Source: Sphingobacterium multivorum (GTDB lineage: Bacteria > Bacteroidota > Bacteroidia > Sphingobacteriales > Sphingobacteriaceae). From it: a stretch of 64,000 nucleotides of DNA. The notes beneath the pieces were generated by a model. The model saw nothing but the letters and a program-made list of their open reading frames with translations, had not been told where the DNA came from and made no database searches. The stretch is taken from the NCBI RefSeq assembly GCF_039511225.1, contig NZ_CP154261.1, positions 2,852,001 through 2,916,000 on the forward strand, in the 5' to 3' direction. Numbering within the stretch: position 1 is the stretch's first letter; each line of letters starts with the position of its first letter. The translations under genes were made by a program, and so were the position numbers. Positions 1 to 8,808 of the stretch are shown here, piece after piece.

Positions 1-194
1 CGAATGCATTGGGTGCTTTTTTAGGTGGTGTGCCTATTAATCAAGGCTATGGTTACACTTCTCCGGCTTTAGTTGGTGCGGTAATGGCCGCTTTAGGAAT
101 AGTAATTTCTTTATGTTACATTCGACGAAGCAAAAGGCAGCCGACTATGGATAACAAAGAAGTTCTTGAGGATGCCGTTGGTCAACTTTCATAG
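1..194 (+). CDS. MFS efflux transporter, C-terminal fragment (5' end outside window)
   Basis: The reading frame is open from the first base, so only the last 64 or so residues are seen. The visible part has an N-A-L-G-A-F-L-G-G stretch, a G-Y-T-S-P-A-L-V-G-A segment and a final hydrophobic helix, followed by a short basic and then acidic tail. This is the usual end of arabinose-efflux/AraJ-like major facilitator proteins, which are drug or sugar proton antiporters of the inner membrane. The family is inferred from these motifs only and the substrate is unknown. A TTG at base 9 is an internal leucine codon, not a start. The gene converges on the GNAT gene that follows. Confidence 0.7.
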   Translation, partial: NALGAFLGGVPINQGYGYTSPALVGAVMAALGIVISLCYIRRSKRQPTMDNKEVLEDAVGQLS

Positions 195-254
195 TCCTTC
201 ATGTCGTCTTGAAATTTGTTGTCGGTCCTAAAAAAATAGCGAATAGAATTGATG

Positions 255-1055
255 TTAACCAATATTTCCACCAATTCTATTGAAGATAGACTTAAATTGA
301 ACATCGATATTTTCACCCAGGTACATGCGCTTGGCCCGGCGTTTTATAGGGTTTCCTTGGTTCAATAGGAAGGAAACTGTGGTTGTATTCTCTTGAGGTA
401 GTACAATTTTGGAATTTTGCCTTAAATAGAGTTTTAACAAAGCCATTCCGGCGGATTGTTTATTGGCGACAATAAGACCTTCTCCCAAAGTGGGAAGATA
501 ATAGCCGCGGACAGTTTTGTTCTCCACATAGACAAAGCCAGCCGTGAAATGTGGTTCTATTTCGAACCGCCTATTTTCGGCAGCAGTTTTCTGGTCGAGT
601 GCCAAAAGTTGCTCGCTATAATGGGATTGATAGTGCTGTATGCTGTGGTCTGGTTCTTCAAGCTGAGTGATCTGTATATTATCAAAGAAAAGATAGGAAG
701 AAGATTCCTTAAAGCCGAGTTTTGTGTAAACTGGTGCGCCCATATCCGTTGCAATGAGTTGGATGCTCTTGCATTTTTTGCTATTTGCTATACGAATAAG
801 TTCTTGGGTGATGTGTTTCCCATAGCCTTTTCCTCTTTCATCGGCAGAAACGATAATATGTCCCAACCAGGCTACGTTACTATGGATAATGGTCGTACCT
901 ATGGCGACAATTTTCTGATCGACCAGGAGTTTTATGGGAAAACAAAAAGGGCTTTCTATATAGTGTTGTATTTTGATCGTGATATTGCCCCATCCTTCCG
1001 GACTTAGCGTTGTAATTATGGGAAGATCGGAAAACTGAATAGGATCAAAATTCAT
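255..1055 (-). CDS. GNAT family N-acetyltransferase
   Basis: This 266-residue protein has a GNAT acetyl-CoA-binding core in its first half. The core includes the strand V-A-W-L-G-H-I-I-V and the pyrophosphate-binding loop D-E-R-G-K-G-Y-G-K-H (Q/R-x-x-G-x-G/A type) near residues 72-82. The second half (about 130-266) is longer than a simple GNAT and resembles the extra domain of two-lobed GNATs. The acceptor substrate cannot be predicted. The ATG lies 7 bases after the stop of the upstream AraC-type regulator on the same strand, so the two are probably one transcript and may be functionally linked. Confidence 0.8.
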   Translation of the reverse strand: MNFDPIQFSDLPIITTLSPEGWGNITIKIQHYIESPFCFPIKLLVDQKIVAIGTTIIHSNVAWLGHIIVSADERGKGYGKHITQELIRIANSKKCKSIQLIATDMGAPVYTKLGFKESSSYLFFDNIQITQLEEPDHSIQHYQSHYSEQLLALDQKTAAENRRFEIEPHFTAGFVYVENKTVRGYYLPTLGEGLIVANKQSAGMALLKLYLRQNSKIVLPQENTTTVSFLLNQGNPIKRRAKRMYLGENIDVQFKSIFNRIGGNIG

Positions 1056-1062
1056 GTAGCCT

Positions 1063-2052
1063 CTATTTTATTGCGGTTTTATTGTACTTGTTTTTATATT
1101 CAAGGGGGGATAGTCCCGTAAACCGACGGAATATTTCACGAAAAGCCTTTACGTCAGTATACCCAATAGCGTACATTACCTCATTTACCGTTTTCCGCGA
1201 GCTTTCCAATTCCTTTTTTGCCGATTCCACTTTTATCCGTTGAAGATATTCCACAGGTGTATTACCTGTCGCTTTAATAAATCTACGGTCGAAATTCCGG
1301 CGTCCGACGGTGAATTTTTCAGATAACTTCTCCATGGAGATTTTTTCTGAGAAGTTATTCTCGAGATAGTCCTGTGCACGCATGACCATTTCATCGCCAT
1401 GTGACTTTTGACCATTAAAGATCATAAAATCGGATTGCGTTTGTCTGGCAATATCAATTTGAAATATTTTGGAGCAATAAATCGCTGTCTGTCTGTCGTA
1501 AAACTTTTCAACCAGGTAAAGGAGGAGGTTGAGGAAGGAATAACCGCCACCATTGGTATAGATTCCCTGCTCATCGGTAATAATTTGTTCAGTTTTTAAG
1601 TTGACTTTGGGGAAGAGCTTATGGAAGTTTGCTGCTGATTTCCAATGGATAGAGCAGCTTTTGTTATCTAAAAGTCCCGTGGATGCGAGCAGATATGCAC
1701 CGGTACACATGCTTGCAACATTTGCTCCTTTGGCATGATGGTGTAATATCCATTCTGAAAGAACGCTATTCCCAGCTTCTAATGCAGTAAAATTGGAAAT
1801 GACAGCGGGTACAATAATGAGGTCTGTTTTTTGAATTGCAGTGATATCTTTCTGCGGCATGGCCATTATTAATCCATTGACAAAGTTACTCTGTTTGGAA
1901 ACTCCTGCTAATTCTATAATAAATATAGGCTCCCTGTTCAGTTGATCGTAATAGCGGTTCGCTTCGGTGAATACATGGTATGTTCCAATAATGCACGATA
2001 GCGTATTAGGGCCTGTCTGACTGTCTGGAACTAAGATCGTTAGATGTTTCAT
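1063..2052 (-). CDS. GlxA-type transcriptional regulator (DJ-1/PfpI domain + AraC HTH)
   Basis: The protein has 329 residues when started at the ATG (M-K-H-L-T-I-L-V-P). An in-frame TTG six bases upstream is less likely. Residues 1-185 form a DJ-1/PfpI (class I glutamine amidotransferase-like) domain with the nucleophile-elbow sequence A-S-M-C-T-G-A-Y-L-L-A. Residues 225-325 are an AraC-type double helix-turn-helix with the typical V-M-Y-A-I-G-Y-T-D-V-K-A-F-R-E-I-F-R-R end. Such GlxA-like regulators usually sense small metabolites and control nearby catabolic or stress genes. The downstream GNAT gene follows after 7 bases. The ligand is unknown. Confidence 0.9.
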   Translation of the reverse strand: MKHLTILVPDSQTGPNTLSCIIGTYHVFTEANRYYDQLNREPIFIIELAGVSKQSNFVNGLIMAMPQKDITAIQKTDLIIVPAVISNFTALEAGNSVLSEWILHHHAKGANVASMCTGAYLLASTGLLDNKSCSIHWKSAANFHKLFPKVNLKTEQIITDEQGIYTNGGGYSFLNLLLYLVEKFYDRQTAIYCSKIFQIDIARQTQSDFMIFNGQKSHGDEMVMRAQDYLENNFSEKISMEKLSEKFTVGRRNFDRRFIKATGNTPVEYLQRIKVESAKKELESSRKTVNEVMYAIGYTDVKAFREIFRRFTGLSPLEYKNKYNKTAIK

Positions 2053-2360
2053 GTTCAAAGTTCATAAGATCGAATAAACAATAACATGCCTATTTGATAC
2101 TATTCAAATATACCTAAACGATTTGTCTAAATCAACCGCTGAGAATGTCTATTTTACACCCCTTTTTGTGTTTTAAAGTCCGTTATATTTGATCTATACA
2201 TTAAAGTTAATACAACAAGATGGTACAAATGATCGCAATATATAAGTTGACTGAAGAAACTTGGCGCCTCAAACTCATGATGTCCAGATTTACATATTTG
2301 ATTCGATGGAAGTATAGGAAGATCAGAAGTATGAGTTAACATTATAAAATACGATGAAAT
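2053..2360. other. Divergent intergenic region between the GlxA regulator and the SRPBCC gene
   Basis: These 308 bases are AT-rich and separate divergent genes. Besides the regulator promoter at 2105-2135, no coding sequence is convincing. A minus-strand frame from 2519 to 2154 runs into it but only shadows the SRPBCC gene. The promoter of the plus-strand gene is not obvious. Confidence 0.5.
2105..2135 (-). promoter_or_regulatory. Bacteroidota-type promoter of the GlxA/AraC regulator
   Basis: On the minus strand TTG (2133-2135) is followed after 20 bases by TATATTTG (2105-2112), an exact TAnnTTTG match. It lies about 45 bases before the ATG at 2052. Seen directly; activity is inferred. Confidence 0.6.
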
Positions 2361-3284
2361 ATGAAAAAGGACGATTTTAAAATAAGCATTACCGTTGAAG
2401 CAGGAGCTCAACGCGTATTTGAAGCAATCAATAATGTCCGCGGATGGTGGTCTCAAAATATTGACGGGCCAACTACCGCTTTGCATGACGAGTTTATATA
2501 TCATTATCAGGATGTACATCGTTGTCGAATAAATATAGAAACGATGGAAACGGATCGTAAAGTAGTCTGGCGGGTGCTCGAAAACTATTTTAAATTTACC
2601 CAGGATGAACGAGAATGGACGAATAGTTCCATTATATTCGATATTGTAGAAGACGCAGGTACAACTACATTACATTTTACCCACCAGGGGCTTAATTCCG
2701 ATATGGAATGTTACAAGGTATGTCATGATGCCTGGACGTATTATATAGCTGACAGCCTAAGACAGTTGATTCTAACGGGGCAGGGACAACCTACTCCGAA
2801 AGAAGAAGTAACGGCTGGGGTTACTGAAGAGAATCGGGTAGCACATGATCCTGGGACTAAAAGCATCTACCATAGACTGTTGATAGAAACGCCAGTAGAG
2901 ACTGTTTACAAGGCGCTTACAACAGCGGAAGGGTTAGCCGGCTGGTGGACGCCAGATACTGTTGCAAAGCCAGAGATTGGCGCTGTATTGCGGTTTGGGT
3001 TTGGTCCCAGCTACTTTAAAAATATGGAAGTTATTGCGCTGAAACCTTATTCCAGGGTCGAGTGGCGCTGTATCAAGGCATTTGAGGAATGGATTGGAAC
3101 GACACTGACCTTTGAACTTGAACCTCAGCAAAAGGGATGTATGCTGCTGTTCCACCACGATGGCTGGGCAAATTATAGTGCGGAATTTGCTTCCTGTAGT
3201 TTTGATTGGGCGCTATTTTTCAGGAGTTTAAAATTTTTCTGTGAAAAAGGAAAGGGTTTTCCTTATCCTGAATTTAATGTATAA
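2361..3284 (+). CDS. Tandem AHSA1/SRPBCC domain protein
   Basis: The 307-residue protein contains two copies of the AHSA1-like START/Bet v 1 fold. The first spans about residues 5-140 (I-T-V-E-A-G-A-Q-R-V-F-E-A-I, then V-R-G-W-W-S). The second spans about residues 165-300 (L-L-I-E-T-P-V-E-T-V-Y-K-A-L, then A-E-G-L-A-G-W-W-T-P). Each copy starts with the family pattern of a basic strand, the P-x-x-x-V-[FY] helix and the G-W-W turn. Such proteins bind hydrophobic ligands or act as stress-linked cofactors. Two domains in one chain are less common than one. The gene stands alone; the neighbouring hydrolase converges on it. Confidence 0.8.
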   Translation: MKKDDFKISITVEAGAQRVFEAINNVRGWWSQNIDGPTTALHDEFIYHYQDVHRCRINIETMETDRKVVWRVLENYFKFTQDEREWTNSSIIFDIVEDAGTTTLHFTHQGLNSDMECYKVCHDAWTYYIADSLRQLILTGQGQPTPKEEVTAGVTEENRVAHDPGTKSIYHRLLIETPVETVYKALTTAEGLAGWWTPDTVAKPEIGAVLRFGFGPSYFKNMEVIALKPYSRVEWRCIKAFEEWIGTTLTFELEPQQKGCMLLFHHDGWANYSAEFASCSFDWALFFRSLKFFCEKGKGFPYPEFNV

Positions 3285-3326
3285 AATTGCTGCAGGGGCA
3301 TGATGTATTTTAGGGATAAAATAACA

Positions 3327-4196
3327 CTATCGCAATAGATCGGCAATTGCATGCAGATAGTCTTTATTTTTAGAAAAATCATTATGTCCCTCCTTTGCCA
3401 ACCGAATCAATTTATCCTGTTTTTTAAAGAATCTACTCAGTTTAATGGAAGAGTCAAAATAGACGGCTTTATCCTGGTCTCCGTGGAAGATGATCGTTCT
3501 ACATTTTACTTTTTGTAATGCCGAAGCATTGTCGAAATGAAAGGGGAGCCCGCTTGTATCGAGCTCAGGAGCGATATGTTGCGTCCAATCTTCAAAACTA
3601 TAGTAAGGTGCTTGAAGAATAAGCATTTTTGGGGCGTTATGGGAAGCAATAGTTGAAGCCAGTGCTGTACCCATCGATTGACCAATTATGACAATATGAT
3701 CTTCCGGATAATGTTGTGTCAGGTTATCATAGGCCATTTGCAGATCACTATAAAGTAGTTCTTCATTGGTTACTTTACCTTCACTTTTTCCGTAACCTCG
3801 GTAGTCTAACATAAAAAGATCATAGCCGTTATCAGTATAGATATTCGCAATTTTACCCCAAGTGTCTACCGCTCCATTACTTCCATGCAAATAGAAAATT
3901 AGTCCTTTGCTCTTGTCTGCCTTAAACAAGATCCCATGGAGTTTAACATGATCTGCTGTTGTGATAAATTGTTCTTCAAATTTGCCCTGAAAGTGGAACG
4001 TGGAATCCTGGAGCTTTTTACCTGGAAACAGTTGTTCTTCAAGGATCTCATTCCAGTTTGGTTTCACTTTAGATTTACTGTTGGATTGAGCATATACCAC
4101 GGGGTATAAAAAAATGAATAGCAAGAGTAATAGTATCGGACGTAACCAAAGGAGACGGTAGAATTTTGTTAATGTGACGGTATTGTTTGCGTGCAT
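3327..4196 (-). CDS. Secreted or membrane-anchored alpha/beta hydrolase
   Basis: This 289-residue protein starts with a basic stretch and a strong hydrophobic segment ending in V-Y-A-Q-S (about residues 14-38), a signal peptide or anchor. The hydrolase fold follows with I-F-Y-L-H-G-S-N-G (oxyanion region), Y-R-G-Y-G-K-S-E-G, the nucleophile elbow G-Q-S-M-G-T-A (Ser near 174), D-Q-D-K-A-V (acid) and E-G-H-N-D-F (catalytic His). It matches the BAAT/YqiA-like serine hydrolases. It acts in the envelope or periplasm. The substrate is unknown and the gene appears to be a single unit. Confidence 0.85.
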   Translation of the reverse strand: MHANNTVTLTKFYRLLWLRPILLLLLFIFLYPVVYAQSNSKSKVKPNWNEILEEQLFPGKKLQDSTFHFQGKFEEQFITTADHVKLHGILFKADKSKGLIFYLHGSNGAVDTWGKIANIYTDNGYDLFMLDYRGYGKSEGKVTNEELLYSDLQMAYDNLTQHYPEDHIVIIGQSMGTALASTIASHNAPKMLILQAPYYSFEDWTQHIAPELDTSGLPFHFDNASALQKVKCRTIIFHGDQDKAVYFDSSIKLSRFFKKQDKLIRLAKEGHNDFSKNKDYLHAIADLLR

Positions 4197-4290
4197 AAAG
4201 ATACTTGGTCTATGATTTTTATTAAGTTACACATTTCTATGGCATCCAGAAAATGTGGGAATTCCTAGTTTTAGCGGTATCTTTCTTATA

Positions 4291-4328
4291 AACTTAATCT
4301 AGGTTAAGTTTATGCCTTAATCTAGGTT
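4291..4328. repeat. Repeated candidate operator upstream of the pirin gene
   Basis: CTTAATCTAGGTT occurs twice (4293-4305 and 4316-4328), 23 bases apart. The first copy sits in an inverted repeat, AACTTAA (4291-4297) and TTAAGTT (4304-4310). The pair lies just upstream of the pirin promoter and partly overlaps its -33 region, which fits a regulator-binding site. The regulator is unknown. Confidence 0.55.
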
Positions 4329-4329
4329 G

Positions 4330-4361
4330 TTGGAAGCAGGCTTCTTCTTGTCGTACCTTTG
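4330..4361 (+). promoter_or_regulatory. Bacteroidota-type promoter of the pirin gene
   Basis: TTG at 4330-4332 is followed after 21 bases by TACCTTTG at 4354-4361, an exact match to TAnnTTTG. The leader to the ATG at 4439 would be about 70 bases. Confidence 0.65.
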
Positions 4362-4438
4362 AGATAGCAATTTAAAATGAAGTGATCATTTAGGCTTCAA
4401 CTTAATTCATCAAGAACGATAAAAAAGGAGATCATAAC

Positions 4439-5308
4439 ATGAAAAAATCAATTGAAAGAATTTTCCAACGTCCAGCTCAACCTGGCATGGTAGGAGATGG
4501 ATTTCGTGTATTTAATATGATACCAGGGAATGGGATTTCCCAAAAGAGGATGAGTCCATTTCTTTTACTGGATTTCAATGCAGCATTTGATTTTGGACCT
4601 TCGGATCATATTAGAGGCGTGGATGTACATCCGCATAAAGGATTTGAAACCGTGACTATCGCCTACAAAGGTAGTGTAGCCCATCATGACAGTTCGGGGA
4701 ATAGCGGTGTTATTCGTCCGGGTGATGTACAATGGATGACTGCCGGCGCTGGCATATTGCATAAAGAGTACCATGAAGAGGAATTTTCAAAGAAAGGCGG
4801 ATTATTTGAAATGGTTCAGCTCTGGGTTAATTTACCAGCGAAAGATAAATCAACAGCGGCGCACTATCAGGCAATTACTGCCGATCAGATGGGGAAAGTC
4901 GTGTTGCCCGATGCGGCAGGGGTAGTCAATGTCATCGCGGGGAAATTTCAGGATATGGTTGGACCAGCGAGCACCTATACACCCGTCAATCTATTTGACA
5001 TCAAATTGGAAGAGCAACATGAAACGAACTTTTTGGTTTCACAAAATCATAATACGGCGATGTTGGTTGTGAATGGCGAGGTTGTAGTCAACGGTGAACT
5101 TGCTAAGGAGCATAGCTTTGTCTTATTTGGTCATGATGGTGAAGAGATTTCGATAAGGGCAAATAAGAATGCAGTTTTACTTGTGTTAAGTGGTGAACCC
5201 ATTGATGAACCTATCGTGAGTTATGGCCCATTTGTAATGAATACACAGGCGGAGATTTACCAAGCCTTTGAAGATTTTCAAGCTGGCAAGTTTGGCGTAC
5301 TTGAATAA
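4439..5308 (+). CDS. Pirin family protein (cupin; possible quercetinase)
   Basis: The protein has 289 residues, the normal length for bacterial pirins. The N-terminal cupin carries the four expected metal ligands in the patterns H-P-H-K-G-F-E-T (His64 and His66) and G-I-L-H-K-E (His108 and Glu110). A C-terminal pirin domain (about 175-280) follows. Pirins bind iron and some open quercetin with dioxygen; others act as redox regulators, so the exact role is open. The gene has its own promoter with a repeated operator-like motif, which suggests induction by stress or an aromatic signal. It ends in a long hairpin shared with the converging MFS gene. Confidence 0.92.
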   Translation: MKKSIERIFQRPAQPGMVGDGFRVFNMIPGNGISQKRMSPFLLLDFNAAFDFGPSDHIRGVDVHPHKGFETVTIAYKGSVAHHDSSGNSGVIRPGDVQWMTAGAGILHKEYHEEEFSKKGGLFEMVQLWVNLPAKDKSTAAHYQAITADQMGKVVLPDAAGVVNVIAGKFQDMVGPASTYTPVNLFDIKLEEQHETNFLVSQNHNTAMLVVNGEVVVNGELAKEHSFVLFGHDGEEISIRANKNAVLLVLSGEPIDEPIVSYGPFVMNTQAEIYQAFEDFQAGKFGVLE

Positions 5309-5317
5309 ATGAAATAA

Positions 5318-5366
5318 ATTTCCATACATGGCTTATATCCTTAATATGTAGGCCATGTATGGAAAT
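5318..5366. terminator. 15-bp perfect hairpin between convergent pirin and MFS genes
   Basis: ATTTCCATACATGGC (5318-5332) pairs perfectly with GCCATGTATGGAAAT (5352-5366) around a 19-base loop. There is no long T-run, so efficiency as an intrinsic terminator is uncertain, but the position between two convergent genes fits a bidirectional terminator. Confidence 0.55.
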
Positions 5367-5423
5367 CAAAATAGAAAAGATTGTCCGTTAACTTGCATTT
5401 CTTGGGATTGTCGTGCCCAACGA

Positions 5424-6659
5424 CTAAGAAAAGTTTTTTGGTCGTCTATCAAAGCCAACATGCACGATGAGGACCAGTAGTGTACAACAAAAGCCGGTCA
5501 ATACCACGCCATTCCATTGAAAGTATTTCCAAGCCAGGGAGGCCAAGTAACTACCCAATGATCCGCCTGCAAAGTAACTAAACATATAGACTGTATTTAG
5601 TCGGTTGGTTGCCCCTAGATTTAAGGCAAAAAAAGCAGATTGGTTACTGATATGCATGGATTGTAAACCTAGGTCGATTAAGATTACACCGCTTATTAAT
5701 CCGATATAGCTATGTCCACCAATATAGAATACAATCCAGCTCAATAGCAGAATAAATATGGAACCAAGAATAATGGTATAGGTAGAAACAAGGGTTGCAA
5801 TCCGGCCGACCACTGATGCTGCCAGCGCGCCAACAGCCCCAATTAATCCGAAGGATCCCGCTACGGCAGTGCCTGCGTGGAAAGGCGCTTCCTGTAAATG
5901 AAATACTAATGTAATCCAAAAAGCACTGAATCCAGCAAAGCCTAAAGCCCCTCTGAGTGCAGATAGCCGTAATACCCGTTGAGTTTTTGTCAGATGGACC
6001 AATGAGTGCATTAATTGTAGATAAGTACCTTGAAATGTCGGTTTTACATCAGGTAGTGCGAAAGCTAATAATAACATAAATAAAACCATTAATGCTATAG
6101 CTATATAATAGATTGCTTGCCATCCCCAGATATCGCCAATAAATCCTGCTGCGACACGGGAAAGCAGAATACCCAATAGTAAGCCACTCATGACCATTCC
6201 GATTGATGAATTGCGTTTTTCCGGAGCAGCAAGTTCGGCTGTGAGGGGGACCAGCATTTGAGGAACAACAGAGCTGAATCCAACCATAAAGCTTGCGATA
6301 TAGAGCAACTCGAGGGTGGGAGCTAAGACCATAGCCAATAAGGAGACTAAGATGAGCAGAAATATGGTTAATATTAATTTCTTTCTTTTTATCATATCTC
6401 CCAAAGGGACGATAAACAGTAGCCCAGTTGCAAAACCGATCTGTGTGAGCATAGCAATCATACTGATTGCAGCTTCATCGACCTGAAAGTCTTTTGCCAT
6501 TAGTCCCAAAAGCGGTTGATTATAGTAGTTGTTGCCGACGACTATTCCCGTTGTCAAAGTAATAAGCCATAAAAGAGGCTTCGTGAGTACAGGTCTATCC
6601 GGTTTTGAGTTTACGTGAAGTTCTATGTTTTGATCTGCTATGTTTGCTGTATGTATCAT
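5424..6659 (-). CDS. MFS transporter
   Basis: Started at M-I-H-T-A-N-I-A-D the protein has 411 residues and about 12 membrane helices, usual for a drug or metabolite proton antiporter of the inner membrane. The loop P-L-G-D-M-I-K-R-K-K between helices 2 and 3 is the motif-A region. The frame extends upstream to 6776, but that extra start lies inside the terminator hairpin of the neighbouring gene and adds a segment foreign to the family. An AAGGAA stretch about 12 bases before the chosen ATG also supports 6659. It resembles the YgaY/NepI-like groups; the substrate is not predictable. Confidence 0.85.
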   Translation of the reverse strand: MIHTANIADQNIELHVNSKPDRPVLTKPLLWLITLTTGIVVGNNYYNQPLLGLMAKDFQVDEAAISMIAMLTQIGFATGLLFIVPLGDMIKRKKLILTIFLLILVSLLAMVLAPTLELLYIASFMVGFSSVVPQMLVPLTAELAAPEKRNSSIGMVMSGLLLGILLSRVAAGFIGDIWGWQAIYYIAIALMVLFMLLLAFALPDVKPTFQGTYLQLMHSLVHLTKTQRVLRLSALRGALGFAGFSAFWITLVFHLQEAPFHAGTAVAGSFGLIGAVGALAASVVGRIATLVSTYTIILGSIFILLLSWIVFYIGGHSYIGLISGVILIDLGLQSMHISNQSAFFALNLGATNRLNTVYMFSYFAGGSLGSYLASLAWKYFQWNGVVLTGFCCTLLVLIVHVGFDRRPKNFS

Positions 6660-6767
6660 CTCGAATTGTATTTCCTTGGCCGCAAATTTAAAGAGAGAAT
6701 TGTTGGCAGAAATGAAGAATTCGATCCATGAATTGAAGAATTGAAGTTTGATTAACATCAATAGTGT

Positions 6768-6818
6768 AAAACTCAACAGGCCTATACATCTAAGAACTGC
6801 ATAGGCCTGTTGAGTTTT
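6768..6818 (-). terminator. Intrinsic terminator of the TCR/Tet-type MFS gene
   Basis: AAAACTCAACAGGCCTAT (6768-6785) and ATAGGCCTGTTGAGTTTT (6801-6818) form a perfect 18-bp stem with a 15-base loop. The minus-strand transcript ends in a short U-run. It lies 42 bases after the stop of the 6861-8096 gene. Confidence 0.8.
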
Positions 6819-6860
6819 AAATGAAGATAGGCGAAACTATTATGTACTGATTAATCAGGT

Positions 6861-8096
6861 TTAAAGATTTATTTGCTGATTTCTCTTTTTGCGAGAAGCA
6901 TTATAGACAATGATCACACTAATCGTCATCAGGATAAATGCTAAGAAAAACGGCGCGCCCGAAAATTTAAATGGTGCTTGGTCATGGGTGAAATAATAAA
7001 ATAGGTTTGTCATCATCGGTGGACCAATAATCGATGTTGCACTCATCAAGCTTGTTAATGCACCTTGAAGTTCACCCTGTTCGTTTGAAGGAACATTTTT
7101 TGTAATAACCGATTGAAGAGCCGGTCCACAAATACCGCCTAAGCAATATGGGATAAGGAATACGAACATCATCCATCCTTCGCTTGCAAATGAGAATAAC
7201 AGTAGTCCAATGGCATACAAGGTCAATCCATAGAAAATGCTTTTTTGTTCACCAAGTTTGGGTGTTGTCCAGCGAATTAAAACACCCTGAACCAATCCAA
7301 TCAATAATCCAATAACACCCAATGAGATACCCACCATTCTTTCGGTCCAGTCGAATTTATACATGGTGAAGAAGTTCCAGTTACTTTGAACCGCATGACC
7401 TGCGATATATATTAAAATTAAGGCAACGATTAATCCGGATATTTCCGGGTGTTTTCCAAGAAACTTAAAGGATCCAATTGGATTTGCGCGTTTCCATTCA
7501 AAAGCTCTACGTTTTTCTTTATCTAAGCTCTCAGGTAAGATAAAATAGCCATACAGGAAGTTTAGCATACACAGTCCTGCGGCCGCATAAAAGGGAATCC
7601 TGGCGCCATAGTGACCGAGTAGACCACCGATAACCGGGCCGATAATAAAGCCTAGACCAAATGCAGCGCCTATCAAACCAAAGTTCTTTGCCCGATCTTC
7701 ATCGGTGGATATATCAGCGATATAAGCACTTGCCGTTGTGAAACTAGCGCCTGTCAATCCAGCGATAACGCGTCCTAAGAATAACCAACCTATAGTTGGC
7801 GCGAGGGCAAGAAAGATGTAGTCTACCGCAAAGCCAAAAAGTGAGATCAATATAATTGGCCTTCTGCCATATTTATCGCTGAGATTGCCGACGACGGGAG
7901 AACAGATGAATTGCGTGAAAGCGTAGGCAAAGCCGAGCCAGCCGCCATATTTTGCCGCTTCACTGACATCGCTATGAATCAATTCCTCAATAAGTTTAGG
8001 GACGACAGGAATAATGATTCCCCAACCCGTAATATCGATTAGTAGTGTAATAAATATGAATCCGATTGCTGCTTTTTTCTTGGAATTTTCCATCAT
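6861..8096 (-). CDS. TCR/Tet family MFS antiporter
   Basis: This 411-residue, 12-helix transporter has the N-terminal signature [13 protein letters not shown] and a clear motif [12 protein letters not shown], between helices 2 and 3. The motif-C-like run [12 protein letters not shown] marks antiporters. This is the pattern of TetA-like proteins. Chromosomal Bacteroidota members of this group are usually not proven resistance determinants, so tetracycline export is only a possibility. Two adjacent ATG codons offer starts three bases apart. A strong terminator follows. Confidence 0.87.
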   Translation of the reverse strand: MMENSKKKAAIGFIFITLLIDITGWGIIIPVVPKLIEELIHSDVSEAAKYGGWLGFAYAFTQFICSPVVGNLSDKYGRRPIILISLFGFAVDYIFLALAPTIGWLFLGRVIAGLTGASFTTASAYIADISTDEDRAKNFGLIGAAFGLGFIIGPVIGGLLGHYGARIPFYAAAGLCMLNFLYGYFILPESLDKEKRRAFEWKRANPIGSFKFLGKHPEISGLIVALILIYIAGHAVQSNWNFFTMYKFDWTERMVGISLGVIGLLIGLVQGVLIRWTTPKLGEQKSIFYGLTLYAIGLLLFSFASEGWMMFVFLIPYCLGGICGPALQSVITKNVPSNEQGELQGALTSLMSATSIIGPPMMTNLFYYFTHDQAPFKFSGAPFFLAFILMTISVIIVYNASRKKRNQQINL

Positions 8097-8231
8097 GATT
8101 CAAAAGTAATGAAATCCTTAAAAACTTGTCTGTTATTTAATTACTAATTTGTGGTAAGTGTTATATTTTCGGTAGTGTTAACAAACCGAAAACAAGAGGT
8201 TTTTTTCTTTCGATAGAACGCCCAGGCCCGA

Positions 8232-8702
8232 TTAGATCGCTCGACATTTGGGATGGTGCAGCACCGGGAAATTACATGAATTCGCAATAAAACACAATTT
8301 ATTTGCTTGGGCATGTAAGGATAAAGCAAGTGCTATCTGGTACTCATCTGTGATGACAACCTCGGGATGTAATATAACTTCTGTAAAGCGACCACTTCCA
8401 TCTGCATTCGTTTCGAGTGTAGCGATAGCATTGTCCGTATAAGATAATATCTCAATGCTATTTTTCGAGCAGACGTATAAATAGGACATCATGTGGCAAG
8501 AAATCAGGCTGCTAAGCAGCAAATCTTCCGGATTGTACAATGCGGGGTCCCCCTTGAATGCTTTTGCTGCGGAAACGTGCAGGTCAGCTTTCCCTTCGAT
8601 CGCGATGTGATGGCTTTTTGTATAAATTTTTGAACCTACAGCACTAGGCTGTTCAGGATGGTTCCAAGTTAAGGACGCTTTAAAGATATGTTTGTAACTC
8701 AT
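8232..8702 (-). CDS. OsmC family protein
   Basis: This 156-residue protein fits the OsmC/Ohr fold. The two redox cysteines of the family appear as L-I-S-C-H-M-M (Cys69, start of the central helix) and A-N-S-C-N-F-P-V (Cys143). Acidic and hydrophobic positions around N-P-E-D-L-L-L-S-S-L also match. OsmC-like enzymes reduce organic or fatty-acid hydroperoxides with thiol or dihydrolipoyl partners in the cytosol. It is a single-gene unit between the MFS and DinB genes, with no regulator beside it. Confidence 0.88.
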   Translation of the reverse strand: MSYKHIFKASLTWNHPEQPSAVGSKIYTKSHHIAIEGKADLHVSAAKAFKGDPALYNPEDLLLSSLISCHMMSYLYVCSKNSIEILSYTDNAIATLETNADGSGRFTEVILHPEVVITDEYQIALALSLHAQANKLCFIANSCNFPVLHHPKCRAI

Positions 8703-8772
8703 TTTGTTTCAAATTTAAGGTATTATCCGATGTTATAGAACGTCTAGTCCGCCAATTGCAACTACTTCGTTT

Positions 8773-8801
8773 GTCATCAGACCACGGCGGCGTCTGATGA
8801 C
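8773..8801. repeat. Perfect hairpin between the OsmC and DinB genes
   Basis: GTCATCAGAC (8773-8782) and GTCTGATGAC (8792-8801) are perfect complements around a 9-base GC-rich loop. It sits 8 bases after the DinB stop on the minus strand but has no T-run. It may stabilise the mRNA end or be a weak terminator. Confidence 0.4.
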
Positions 8802-8808
8802 AGTACTG

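Noticed and set aside
456..1007. 183-residue plus-strand frame opposite the GNAT gene
   Set aside because: It mirrors the GNAT gene, has no domain, and its composition is that of an antisense shadow.
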